Origin: Oscillospiraceae bacterium
Lineage (GTDB): Bacteria; Bacillota; Clostridia; Oscillospirales; Acutalibacteraceae
Assembly: GCA_015066365.1 (NCBI GenBank)
Contig: SVON01000021.1
Coordinates: 1-35,286, forward strand
Length of the DNA stretch: 35,286 bases
Direction: 5' to 3'
Below, piece after piece: positions 16,624 to 23,715 of the stretch. A model generated the notes under the pieces. It was not told where the DNA came from. It saw only the letters and a program-made list of their open reading frames with translations, and did not search any database. The position numbers and the translations under genes were made by a program. The first letter of the stretch is position 1; every line of letters begins with the position of its first letter.

Positions 16624-16648
16624 ATTGGTCATACCTCCTTACAACGAT

Positions 16649-16674
16649 AAAGGAGCGGGTCGCCCCACTCCTTT
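16649..16674 (-). promoter_or_regulatory. Leader hairpin of the rimP-nusA operon
   Basis: In the transcript AAAGGAG and CTCCTTT pair over 7 bp, followed after a mismatch by GGG/CCC. The hairpin lies between the promoter and the rimP ribosome site, and the second arm is complementary to AGGAG-like Shine-Dalgarno sequences. It might modulate translation or mRNA stability. It matches no riboswitch I can name. Confidence 0.45.
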
Positions 16675-16698
16675 GCCTTCCTTGTATTCACTGTGGTT

Positions 16699-16727
16699 AG
16701 TATAACACACGCCGCCGGAAAAATCAA
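16699..16727 (-). promoter_or_regulatory. Promoter of the rimP-nusA-infB-ribF operon
   Basis: On the minus strand, TTGATT (16727-16722) and TATACT (16704-16699) are exactly 17 bases apart. Transcription would start about 65-70 bases before the rimP start codon. Confidence 0.7.
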
Positions 16728-16756
16728 GTCTTTTTACCATATTTATATAGAATAAA

Positions 16757-16786
16757 CAAAAACCGCCGTCCCAAAGGACGGCGGTT
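16757..16786 (-). terminator. Terminator after the TRAP-type transporter operon
   Basis: A perfect 11-bp stem (AACCGCCGTCC with GGACGGCGGTT) with a four-base loop is followed on the minus strand by TTTTTGTTTATT. It lies 22 bases after the stop of the gene at 16808 and separates that operon from rimP. Confidence 0.85.
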
Positions 16787-16807
16787 GGATAGGTTGTTGC
16801 GTAGGGA

Positions 16808-17593
16808 TTACATCTCACCCTCGTGCTTAGAAGACTCTTTTTTACCCACGGTCAGCGCCTGCTCACCGGACAGATACATGGTCAGCAGACCCAGCAGAAT
16901 GCAGCAGGTGGAGATATACACCAGAATGGGGAAAAACTCTTTGTACAGGAAAGTGCAGATCTCAGCACCGGTACCGCCGGTGTAACCCACGTGGACAAAG
17001 CTGTCTTTCATTTTGCCGGTTTCTTTGTCCTTGCTTTGGGTGTAGAGTCTGACACCGCCCTCAGCCAGATCCAGACGCAGATCTGCAGCCTTGTCGATCT
17101 CGGTGGTGGTGGCCATCCGAGAGTCGGACACCTTACCGGTCAGGAAGTGGATGGTGCCATCCACGTTTACACCGTACTTGAAATAGGTGTTTTCCAGATC
17201 CTTGCGCAGAGCGATCTGTTCTTCGTCGTTATCGTAGTTCAAATCCACCTGAGCGATCACGGGATTGCCCTCGGCATCGATGGAATAGAGCTGTCCGTGA
17301 AGACCGTTGTCGTCGGCATCCAACAGACCCAAAGTGGTTTCCGACTCGCCTTCTTTGATGCCCAATTGATAGGTCTCGTCAAAGACGGTGGCCACCAGAC
17401 TGCTATCTTCAGCCTGATAGGTATAAACCATACCGTTTTTCGCCACATAGGAGGGAGCGATCTGGGCGCCGCCGATAAAGATGGCAACCAGATAGCCAAA
17501 GAAGGTCAAACCGCCCAAAAACAGGCTGACAAACACACCCCAGCCAAAAACGGGTTTCAGCATGGATGCAATTTTCTGACATACGTTTTTCAT
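16808..17593 (-). CDS. Two-helix membrane protein partnered with the TRAP-type permease
   Basis: I do not recognise a family for this 261-residue protein. It has one membrane helix near residues 15-42 (VFGWGVFVSLFLGGLTFFGYLVAIFIGG), an acidic hydrophilic domain of about 170 residues, then a second helix near 218-240 (FFPILVYISTCCILLGLLTMYL). A charged tail (KKESSKHEGEM) follows. With cytosolic ends the middle domain would be outside. ATG 17593 sits eight bases after AAGGAGG; an in-frame GTG at 17602 is too close to that site. It begins 13 bases after the permease gene, where a DctQ small subunit would be expected, but DctQ has four helices and no such domain. It may replace DctQ and/or the binding protein (inference). 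Confidence 0.75.
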   Translation of the reverse strand: MKNVCQKIASMLKPVFGWGVFVSLFLGGLTFFGYLVAIFIGGAQIAPSYVAKNGMVYTYQAEDSSLVATVFDETYQLGIKEGESETTLGLLDADDNGLHGQLYSIDAEGNPVIAQVDLNYDNDEEQIALRKDLENTYFKYGVNVDGTIHFLTGKVSDSRMATTTEIDKAADLRLDLAEGGVRLYTQSKDKETGKMKDSFVHVGYTGGTGAEICTFLYKEFFPILVYISTCCILLGLLTMYLSGEQALTVGKKESSKHEGEM

Positions 17594-17606
17594 AGTCGGC
17601 ACCTCC

Positions 17607-19022
17607 TTACAAACCCAGGATGGGCAACCAGCCCATCAGGACCAGCACCTGCAGGATGAACTGAGCGCTCACCCACCACAGATTGTTGTTGAACGTTTTC
17701 TTAAAGTCGGACTCCGCCAGCGTCATACCGGCGTACATACCCAGACCCAGAGGAGGGGTGATGCCGCACATCACACCGCAAATGCAGGGCAGCATAGCGG
17801 CGGCCAGCAGAGGGCTGCAACCGGCGCCACTCAAAATACTGATAAAGACAGGCCCGAAAATAACCACCAGAGAGGAGCCGGGAATGACCATGCCCAGGAA
17901 GCAGGTGATGAGGCACACCACCAATACGGTACCCAACTGGCCAAAGTTCCAGCTACCTACCAGAGCAGCCATATCCTTACCCACGTTCAGGTCGGCGAAC
18001 AACTCGCCCAGCATATAACCGAACACGCACACGCCGATGGCGGGAGCAAAGGTTTTGATGCCGTTGGAGAACATCGTAGCAATCTTGTTGGGGGTGACCA
18101 TCTTTTTGTCCTTGGTCACCAAGACGGCAAACAGGGCCGCAATGCCGCCCACGAACAGCAGGACGGAACTGGACAGGTTGGCGGCACCGGTTTCACCCAA
18201 CTGCTTGGTGAAGAAGGTATCCTTGAACACGGCGTCCAGAATAAAAGGAACAAGGATGATGAACGGCAACAGTAAGCCGGTCCATCCCTTTTTGAGAGTT
18301 TCACGCAGAGAGGGCAGATCCTCTTTGGCTATCGGCTTTACCTTGTAATATTTACAGAAGCCCCAAACCATCACCAAACGCTGGATGATGAAGTAGGCAG
18401 AGATACCCCACAGAATCATCCAGAATTGGCCGGTGGACAGATCGAGGTTGGTAGCCGTGGTGTAAGCGGTCATAGCCGCCACAATGTTGGAAGAAGGGGG
18501 GATCATATTGCCCATATAACTGGCGTTGGACTCGATGTTGGCGGCCAGCTCGGCAGGGAAGCCGGAGCGCTTCATAGCCGGGATGGTGATGGCGCCGGTG
18601 GCCATCACGTTACCGGGGCCGGAGCCGGACAGAGCACCCATAAAACCACTGGCGATGACGGCGGCATAGCCGGCACCACCGGTGACGCGACCGATCACGG
18701 ATAGGATAATTGCAATACAGCTATCCACAATCTTGGTTTTGGTGAGCAGGATGGACATCGCCACAAAAGCCACCATCGAATACAGTAGGTTGGTGGATAA
18801 TGCGCCGTCAATATACGTCCAGATGTTGGAGAAATTGCCCGAGATAATTACCAGCAGAACAAACCCGAGTCCCACGGCCTCGTATACGGGACGCTTGACC
18901 CAAATAAACCAGATCAGAATAATGGCCAGCAAAAGAATCAAAAACCATACGCCGGCGGGGATCACAGAGGTCCAACCGAAGGCATTTGCGAAGAAGTTGG
19001 TAGTCATAAGAGACAGATCCAT
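17607..19022 (-). CDS. TRAP-type transporter large permease (DctM-like)
   Basis: The 471-residue protein has about a dozen hydrophobic helices and the DctM pattern in both halves. SGFMGALSGSGPGNVMATGAITIPAMKRSGFPAELAANIESNASYMGNMIPPSSN lies near 125-180, and a second set is GMVIPGSSLVVIFGPVF with GVMCGITPPLGLGMYAGMTLAESDF. TRAP systems import organic acids using a sodium or proton gradient, with a periplasmic or lipoprotein binding protein; none is encoded here. The GNVMATG/IPP region is closest to TAXI-type fused permeases. Its promoter is very near consensus, and it is divergent from a LysR regulator that may control it. The substrate is unknown. Confidence 0.85.
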   Translation of the reverse strand: MDLSLMTTNFFANAFGWTSVIPAGVWFLILLLAIILIWFIWVKRPVYEAVGLGFVLLVIISGNFSNIWTYIDGALSTNLLYSMVAFVAMSILLTKTKIVDSCIAIILSVIGRVTGGAGYAAVIASGFMGALSGSGPGNVMATGAITIPAMKRSGFPAELAANIESNASYMGNMIPPSSNIVAAMTAYTTATNLDLSTGQFWMILWGISAYFIIQRLVMVWGFCKYYKVKPIAKEDLPSLRETLKKGWTGLLLPFIILVPFILDAVFKDTFFTKQLGETGAANLSSSVLLFVGGIAALFAVLVTKDKKMVTPNKIATMFSNGIKTFAPAIGVCVFGYMLGELFADLNVGKDMAALVGSWNFGQLGTVLVVCLITCFLGMVIPGSSLVVIFGPVFISILSGAGCSPLLAAAMLPCICGVMCGITPPLGLGMYAGMTLAESDFKKTFNNNLWWVSAQFILQVLVLMGWLPILGL

Positions 19023-19074
19023 TTCAGTTCATTCCTTTCCTAAAAAGTTATATAGAATATTCCGAACGAGTTAT

Positions 19075-19102
19075 ATTATAGCATCCCTTTTGATTTTGTC
19101 AA
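19075..19102 (-). promoter_or_regulatory. Consensus promoter of the TRAP-type operon
   Basis: Perfect TTGACA (19102-19097) and perfect TATAAT (19080-19075) with a 16-base spacer, reading left. A perfect palindrome GAATATTC (19055-19062) lies just downstream of the expected start and could be an operator. Confidence 0.8.
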
Positions 19103-19127
19103 CCGTTTTCTCATGGTTATTTGCCTC

Positions 19128-19156
19128 TTGCAAAATAAAAGAATGGGAGGTATAAT
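19128..19156 (+). promoter_or_regulatory. Promoter of the lysR-type gene
   Basis: TTGCAA (19128-19133) and perfect TATAAT (19151-19156) are 17 bases apart, giving a leader of about 50 bases. Confidence 0.7.
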
Positions 19157-19189
19157 GAAAAGGTAATACCAGTTGCCAAAAGGTATAAT
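19148..19189 (+). promoter_or_regulatory. Direct repeats in the lysR leader (candidate LysR binding site)
   Basis: AGGTATAAT occurs at 19148-19156 and again at 19181-19189, 33 bases apart (about three helical turns). The palindrome-like AGGTAATACC lies between them at 19161-19170. The first copy contains the lysR -10 box, as expected for LysR-type autoregulation. Function is inferred from position only. Confidence 0.4.
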
Positions 19190-19215
19190 TTAATGGTTAT
19201 TAAAGGATGACGTAT

Positions 19216-20121
19216 ATGAACACCAGACAGATACAATACGCGGTGGAGCTGTCCAAGACGCGGAACATCTCCCAGGTGGCGGAGCGGCTGGGCATCTCTC
19301 AGCCGGCGCTGAGCAAGCAGATTCTGAATTTGGAGAAGGAACTGGAGGTCAAGCTGTTTGACCGCACCACCACTCCCATGACCTTGACCGCGGCGGGGGA
19401 GCATTTTATCCGTCAGGCGCAGGAACTGCTGTATCAGGAGGATCAGCTGCTGCGGTCGTTGGACGCCTATAAATCCGGAGAGAGCGGAAAACTGGTGATC
19501 GGCATTTCGCCCTTCCGCAGTCAGTATCTTATCCCGGCGGTGGCCCAGAAGGTGAAGGAGCGGTACCCCGGTGTGCAGCTCGTGCTGTGTGAGGCAGGCA
19601 GCGATCAGCTCCGCCGGGAGGCGGCGGAGGGCAAATACGACTTTGCGGTGGTGAACCTGCCGGTGGACGGCGCGGCGCTGGACGTGACCGCCCTGGAGCC
19701 GGACACCATGGTGCTCACCGTCCCGACAGCCTTGGCTACCGGTCTGCCGGCCACCTCGTTTGGTCAGCCGGCGTGCATCGACCTGAAAGAGTGTGCCGCT
19801 CTGCCCTTTGTGACGGTCGGCGATCAGCAGGAGATGCGTCGCCAGTTTGAGGCGGCCTGTGCCGATGCCCGCTTCCACCCGGAGATCGCAGCGGAGGTGG
19901 TGGGGCTGAGCACCGCCTATGCTCTGTGCAAGGCCGGCGTGGGGGCTACCCTGCTCCCGCTCCAATACGTCCGGCATCAAGGCGAGGATGCCGGGGTGGT
20001 GTTGTACACCCTGCGGCAGAAGATTGAGAGCCGTAAGCCGGTGCTAGTGACCCGGCGGGGGCAGTATCGCTCCCCCTACGCCCAGTATGCGATGGAATTA
20101 TTGACCGAACAGAAAGGTTGA
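19216..20121 (+). CDS. LysR-family transcriptional regulator
   Basis: The 301-residue protein has the N-terminal winged helix-turn-helix (NISQVAERLGISQPALSKQILNLEKELEVKLFDR at about 15-48). A linker helix and a two-lobe effector domain from about 90 (KLVIGISPFRSQYLIPAVAQKVKERYPGVQL) follow. AAAGGA eight bases before ATG 19216 gives MNTRQIQYAV; the upstream ATG at 19207 has no ribosome site. It is divergent from the TRAP-type permease operon and is followed after 7 bases by an SGNH hydrolase. A role in controlling transport and use of an organic acid or ester is plausible but unproven. Confidence 0.92.
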   Translation: MNTRQIQYAVELSKTRNISQVAERLGISQPALSKQILNLEKELEVKLFDRTTTPMTLTAAGEHFIRQAQELLYQEDQLLRSLDAYKSGESGKLVIGISPFRSQYLIPAVAQKVKERYPGVQLVLCEAGSDQLRREAAEGKYDFAVVNLPVDGAALDVTALEPDTMVLTVPTALATGLPATSFGQPACIDLKECAALPFVTVGDQQEMRRQFEAACADARFHPEIAAEVVGLSTAYALCKAGVGATLLPLQYVRHQGEDAGVVLYTLRQKIESRKPVLVTRRGQYRSPYAQYAMELLTEQKG

Positions 20122-20128
20122 GGATGGT

Positions 20129-20716
20129 ATGAAAAAGATATTATTGTTAGGGGACTCCATTCGGATGGGCTATCAGCAGTACGTAAAAGAGGCGCTGACC
20201 GGGGAGTACGAGGTGCGGTATCCTGAGGATAACGGTCGCTTTGCCGCCTATACCCTGTGGCAGCTGAATCAGGAGCTGAAATGGCACCCGGACATCGAAT
20301 TGGTGCATTTCAATAACGGCTATTGGGATATGAACGTGGAGGCCCCTATGACCGAGGCCATCCACCCGGTGGAGGAGTACGTGAGCTTTTTACGCCGCAT
20401 CGTTTTGCTGTGCCGCCAGTGCGGGGCGAAGGTGGTGTTTGCTACCTCGGTGCCGGTGCTGGAGGACGGCGCCGCCGGGGACAACACCGGGGTGCAGGGC
20501 ACCATCAATTATAAAAACGAGTGGGTCAAGACCTATAATGCCGCCGCGGTGGCGCTGATGGAGGAGCTGGCGGTGCCGGTGAACGACCTGTACGCCCTGT
20601 GTATGGAGCATGAGCGCCGGTATAAGTGCGATGATCTGCTCCACCTGACCGAAGAGGGGTCCCGCCGGTGTGCCGCCCAGGTGGCGGAGTTTGTACGCAA
20701 GTACACGGAGCAGTAA
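20129..20716 (+). CDS. SGNH/GDSL-family hydrolase
   Basis: A 195-residue cytoplasmic protein without a signal peptide. Catalytic blocks are GDSI at 8-11 (nucleophile Ser), NNGYWDM near 63-69 (the block usually carrying Asn) and DDLLHLT near 171-177 (catalytic Asp/His). SGNH enzymes cleave esters such as acetylated sugars or lipids. It starts 7 bases after the LysR gene, so the two are co-transcribed, and its substrate may be what the neighbouring permease imports (inference). Confidence 0.85.
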   Translation: MKKILLLGDSIRMGYQQYVKEALTGEYEVRYPEDNGRFAAYTLWQLNQELKWHPDIELVHFNNGYWDMNVEAPMTEAIHPVEEYVSFLRRIVLLCRQCGAKVVFATSVPVLEDGAAGDNTGVQGTINYKNEWVKTYNAAAVALMEELAVPVNDLYALCMEHERRYKCDDLLHLTEEGSRRCAAQVAEFVRKYTEQ

Positions 20717-20735
20717 AAAAAGGAGTGGAATACGT

Positions 20736-21302
20736 TTGGAGCGTAAAACCTTAAATCAACAGGGCATCAGAAGGTTTGTTTTAGGCGATGAAATGGCTAA
20801 GGGAATGAAAGCGCAAACCTTTGCTATGTGGTGCGGGATCCTCTTTCTGCTGATTGCGGCCCTATGTGCCATAGCCGGATACACCGCCCCCAGTGAGAGT
20901 GCTTATGTTGTTGCAGGGATTTTTGGCGGTATAGGCGTGCTTGCACTCGTTTTGCTGTGGTACGCAGGGAAACAGAGGCGGGCGATAGACCGTTTGCATT
21001 ACGTGGTGCGTTGCAAAACCTGTACCGGAAAATATCAAACGACCTATACGGGGGAAGGTGTTGACGGTAGTGAGGAAATTCTGTGTTTTGGAAAGTCCGA
21101 GGTAAAGATGCATTTTCCTTTTGCGTCGATGGGATATAGTGTGAGCCTTCTTTATGAACAAGCAACGGTGGGAGATAAATTCTATTTGGTGTACCTAAAA
21201 GAAAGCAAAAAGCCTTTGCTTTTGTTCAACACAAAGGAATGGAAGCTGGATAAAGAGGAATTTGAAAAAACGGAACAAGGCTACGTGCCGAAAAAAGTCT
21301 AA
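20736..21302 (+). CDS. Hypothetical membrane protein with two helices
   Basis: I do not recognise the family. The 188-residue protein has a basic N-terminal part and two adjacent helices near residues 31-50 (FAMWCGILFLLIAALCAIAGY) and 57-78 (YVVAGIFGGIGVLALVLLWYAG). A cytosolic domain of about 105 residues follows, with one CxxC (VRCKTCTGKY) and a beta-rich look. TTG 20736 follows AAAGGAG by ten bases and is the favoured start. ATG 20793 is an alternative, and the frame is open to 20670 within the previous gene. It is less GC-rich than its upstream neighbours. A terminator follows. Confidence 0.7.
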   Translation: MERKTLNQQGIRRFVLGDEMAKGMKAQTFAMWCGILFLLIAALCAIAGYTAPSESAYVVAGIFGGIGVLALVLLWYAGKQRRAIDRLHYVVRCKTCTGKYQTTYTGEGVDGSEEILCFGKSEVKMHFPFASMGYSVSLLYEQATVGDKFYLVYLKESKKPLLLFNTKEWKLDKEEFEKTEQGYVPKKV

Positions 21303-21313
21303 CATTCCCAAAG

Positions 21314-21350
21314 AGTCTCTGCGCGGCGAAGCCGTGCGGAGACTTTTTCT
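21314..21350 (+). terminator. Terminator after the two-helix membrane protein
   Basis: A 14-bp stem containing two G-T pairs (AGTCTCTGCGCGGC with GCCGTGCGGAGACT) has a GAA loop and is followed by TTTTCTTTTT. It closes the lysR-SGNH-membrane protein transcript. Confidence 0.85.
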
Positions 21351-21372
21351 TTTTAAAGCGCTAAAAAATCAC

Positions 21373-21401
21373 TTGCATATTTTGTCGAAAGGTGGTATAG
21401 T
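21373..21401 (+). promoter_or_regulatory. Promoter of the zinc-ribbon membrane protein gene
   Basis: TTGCAT (21373-21378) and TATAGT (21396-21401) with a 17-base spacer, 42 bases before the GTG start. Confidence 0.6.
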
Positions 21402-21443
21402 CAAGGTAGCGTCACTGTCTTTTGAACTAAAGGAGGTTGTTCT

Positions 21444-21962
21444 GTGGCGAATTTCTGTACGAACTGCGGTGCCCCCATGGGAGAGGCTGACGTGTTTTGT
21501 CTGGCCTGTGGCACCCAAAAGAAAGTGGTTCCTGTTCAGCCGGAGGTACCCCCGGTGCAACAGCCGCCTGCCTATATGCCCCCGCCGCCTCCCGGTCCCC
21601 CTCCGATGATGGGGCCTCCGGTGCGTCCCGGTCGGGGTCAGGGCATCGCCTCGATGGTGCTGGGCATCGTCAGCCTGGTCTGGTCGTTCTATCTGTATTA
21701 TTCCGCCTACGTGGTGCTGTATATCGAGAATGAGGCCCGTTCCTCGGGCAGTATTTCCGTACGCAGCGTGGTGGGCGAGACCATGGCCGAGATTTTTGCT
21801 CCCTGCTTTGTGGTGGTGTTCTTGTTGGCGATTTTGAGCGTCGTGTTTGGGGCGATCTCCAAGGCCAAGGGCTTTTACGGCGGCGCCGCTACTGCAGGCT
21901 TGTCCACGGCGTTTCCGTCCATCGGCTTTATAATTGTTACGCTGATTATGCTGGTGGCATAA
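21444..21962 (+). CDS. Zinc-ribbon membrane protein with proline-rich linker
   Basis: The 172-residue protein opens with a zinc ribbon (ANFCTNCGAPMGEADVFCLACGTQK, four Cys as two CxxC pairs). A Pro-rich linker (about residues 30-63) follows, then membrane helices near 68-95 and 110-135 and a last one near 150-172. The layout matches the common Firmicutes zinc-ribbon plus DUF4190-like proteins of unknown role. GTG 21444 is supported by AAAGGAGG upstream. It is 33 bases before a lipoprotein gene, probably in the same transcript. Confidence 0.8.
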   Translation: MANFCTNCGAPMGEADVFCLACGTQKKVVPVQPEVPPVQQPPAYMPPPPPGPPPMMGPPVRPGRGQGIASMVLGIVSLVWSFYLYYSAYVVLYIENEARSSGSISVRSVVGETMAEIFAPCFVVVFLLAILSVVFGAISKAKGFYGGAATAGLSTAFPSIGFIIVTLIMLVA

Positions 21963-21995
21963 TCTTTGTGGTAAAAAGAAAAGGAGTGTTTTGTG

Positions 21996-22514
21996 ATGAA
22001 AAAAGTGTTGTCCTTATTGTTGGTGGCTGCTATGTGTCTGACCTTTGCGGCCTGCGGCGAGTCTAAGTCTCAGCCGACTGCTTCTGTTGTCCCCAGTGAT
22101 GCGGCGGGAGCTAACAGCGATCCCTCCGGCACCCCGGTGGTTCCGAGCGAGAGCAACGGCACCGTTCCCACCTCCGCCCCCGCCCCCACGGTGAGTGCCG
22201 CCGCTCAGGCTGTGGCAGATTATCTGGCGGCCAACCGCGATAAGATCGTTCAGTCCTTTGCAGCGAGCTTCGGTTCCAACAATATCGAGATCAAAGCGGT
22301 GGATACCGGTCTGGTGTTTGACGTGCGCGTCAGCCAGTTCGATCAGCTGACCGACGATCAGCTGAGCATCGTGCAGGAGGCATTCGACGCTCAGCAGGCC
22401 ACCTTTGACAGCATGCTGCCGATGGTGCAGACCGACCTGCCGGAACTGACCTACATCACCTTTAATTTCTACAACACCGCCGGAACCTATCTGGCCACGT
22501 TGACCGCAAAATAA
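21996..22514 (+). CDS. Small secreted lipoprotein
   Basis: A 172-residue protein with a lipoprotein signal peptide (KKVLSLLLVAAMCLTFAAC, lipobox ending at Cys20). A low-complexity Ser/Pro/Thr/Ala linker runs to about 68 and a compact domain to the end. The domain (VADYLAANRDKIVQSFAASFG, VFDVRVSQFDQLTDDQL, LPELTYITFNFYNTAGTYLATLT) resembles a short family of clostridial and streptococcal lipoproteins (DUF4854-like, from memory). No function is known. AAGGAG nine bases before ATG 21996 sets the start over GTG 21993. Confidence 0.82.
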   Translation: MKKVLSLLLVAAMCLTFAACGESKSQPTASVVPSDAAGANSDPSGTPVVPSESNGTVPTSAPAPTVSAAAQAVADYLAANRDKIVQSFAASFGSNNIEIKAVDTGLVFDVRVSQFDQLTDDQLSIVQEAFDAQQATFDSMLPMVQTDLPELTYITFNFYNTAGTYLATLTAK

Positions 22515-22527
22515 GCACCCAACCCCA

Positions 22528-22560
22528 AAAACCGCCCTGCCGTTGGCAGGGCGGTTTTTT
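22528..22560 (+). terminator. Terminator after the lipoprotein gene
   Basis: A 14-bp stem (AAAACCGCCCTGCC with GGCAGGGCGGTTTT) with a 3-base loop and a T-run. It marks the left boundary of the rightward conflict-type island. Confidence 0.92.
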
Positions 22561-22577
22561 GTATTTTTGGAAATTGC

Positions 22578-22606
22578 TTGAAATTCGAAAAGGGGTGTGT
22601 TATACT
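22578..22606 (+). promoter_or_regulatory. Promoter of the WYL regulator-DUF262 operon
   Basis: TTGAAA (22578-22583) and TATACT (22601-22606) with a 17-base spacer. The start would be near 22613, upstream of the candidate operator at 22641. Confidence 0.7.
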
Positions 22607-22640
22607 CAAGAAGGCGAAATAACGCCTTTTTTGAGGAGTT

Positions 22641-22674
22641 ATGTACCAAAAATGTCGGTACCCATTGTGGTACA
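22641..22674 (+). promoter_or_regulatory. Candidate WYL-regulator operator, site A
   Basis: ATGTACCAAAAAT at 22641-22653 is followed by GGTACC (22657-22662) and GGTACA (22669-22674), making inverted TGTACC/GGTACA half-sites in the leader of the regulator gene. The first 12 bases recur exactly, inverted, upstream of the helicase gene, and with one change upstream of the FtsH-like gene. Confidence 0.6.
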
Positions 22675-22706
22675 CTGAAATAAGAACGGAAAAGGAGAGA
22701 GACCGT

Positions 22707-23684
22707 ATGAGTTTGGAGCCCAAAAAGCTGGCCTTGTTTCGGATCTGGCAGATTTTGCAGGAGCACAGCGACTACAACCACCCGCTGACCCAAGAGGAGA
22801 TCGCGGCCTATCTGGAACGTGACTACGGCATCGTGGTGGAGCGCAAGGCCATTGGTCGCAATCTGGCTATGCTGCGGGACGATGCCGAACTGCCGGTGGT
22901 ATCCACCCGCAAGGGCAGTTACATAGAGTATCGGGAGTTTGAGGAGGCCGAACTGCGGATGCTGATCGACGGTGTGCTGTGCAGTCAGCACATCGCGCCC
23001 CGTCACTCGGCGGATCTGATCGACCGGCTGTGCAGGCTGTCCAGCAAATATTTCCGTTCTCACATCAAGCATATCCATACGGTGCAGGAGTGGAACAAGA
23101 CCGAAAACCAAGCGTTGTTTTACAACATTGAGATGGTGGATATCGCCATCGAAGAGGGCAAACAGCTGCAGTATGACTACAACAAATACGGGGTGGACAA
23201 AAAACTGCACAGATCCTCGTTTCAGCGGGTGACCCCCTATCAGCTTATCCTGCACAACCAAAAGTATTATCTGATGGCGTACAGCGATTATTGGGACAAT
23301 ATGGTGTTCCACCGGCTGGATCGACTGAGCAATATGCGGCTGTACGATAAGCCGGGCAAACCCCTGCGGGAGATTCCCGGTTACGAGGGCGGTATCGACT
23401 ATAAAAAGCTGTGCACCGCTCTGCCGTATATGTACACCGACGAGCCGGTACGCATCCGGATGACGGTGGCGGCCGGCATTGTGGATCAGGTCATCGACTG
23501 GTTTGGCAAGGAGATCACCCTCACCAAGACTGCAGAGGATACGGTGGAGGTATCGCTGCTGGCCAGCCCTGCGGCCATGGAGCATTGGGCGATGCAGTAC
23601 CTCAACTATGTAGAGATCACCGCCCCCGCCAGTCTGCGGGAGAAGCTCAGACAAAACCTGGAAGCGGCGCTGAAGAAGTATTAA
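22707..23684 (+). CDS. WYL-domain transcriptional regulator
   Basis: The 325-residue protein has an N-terminal helix-turn-helix region (FRIWQILQEHSDYNHPLTQEEIAAYLERDYGIVVERKAIGRNLAMLRDD). A central WYL domain (QLQYDYNKYG, RVTPYQLILHNQKYYLMAYSDYWDNMVFHRLDRLSNM at about 150-215) and a C-terminal WCX-like part follow. WYL regulators such as BrxR and CapW repress phage-defence genes and respond to nucleic-acid ligands; that role is extended here by analogy. AAAGGAG places the start at ATG 22707. The DUF262 gene follows after 31 bases, so they share an operon. Confidence 0.92.
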   Translation: MSLEPKKLALFRIWQILQEHSDYNHPLTQEEIAAYLERDYGIVVERKAIGRNLAMLRDDAELPVVSTRKGSYIEYREFEEAELRMLIDGVLCSQHIAPRHSADLIDRLCRLSSKYFRSHIKHIHTVQEWNKTENQALFYNIEMVDIAIEEGKQLQYDYNKYGVDKKLHRSSFQRVTPYQLILHNQKYYLMAYSDYWDNMVFHRLDRLSNMRLYDKPGKPLREIPGYEGGIDYKKLCTALPYMYTDEPVRIRMTVAAGIVDQVIDWFGKEITLTKTAEDTVEVSLLASPAAMEHWAMQYLNYVEITAPASLREKLRQNLEAALKKY

Positions 23685-23715
23685 AGGGGCATAAACCGGA
23701 AAAGGAGTGGAAATT

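Noticed and set aside
16687-16807. Small RNA gene between rimP and the TRAP-type operon
   Set aside because: The region is explained by the rimP promoter and the leftward terminator; no independent promoter-terminator pair was found.
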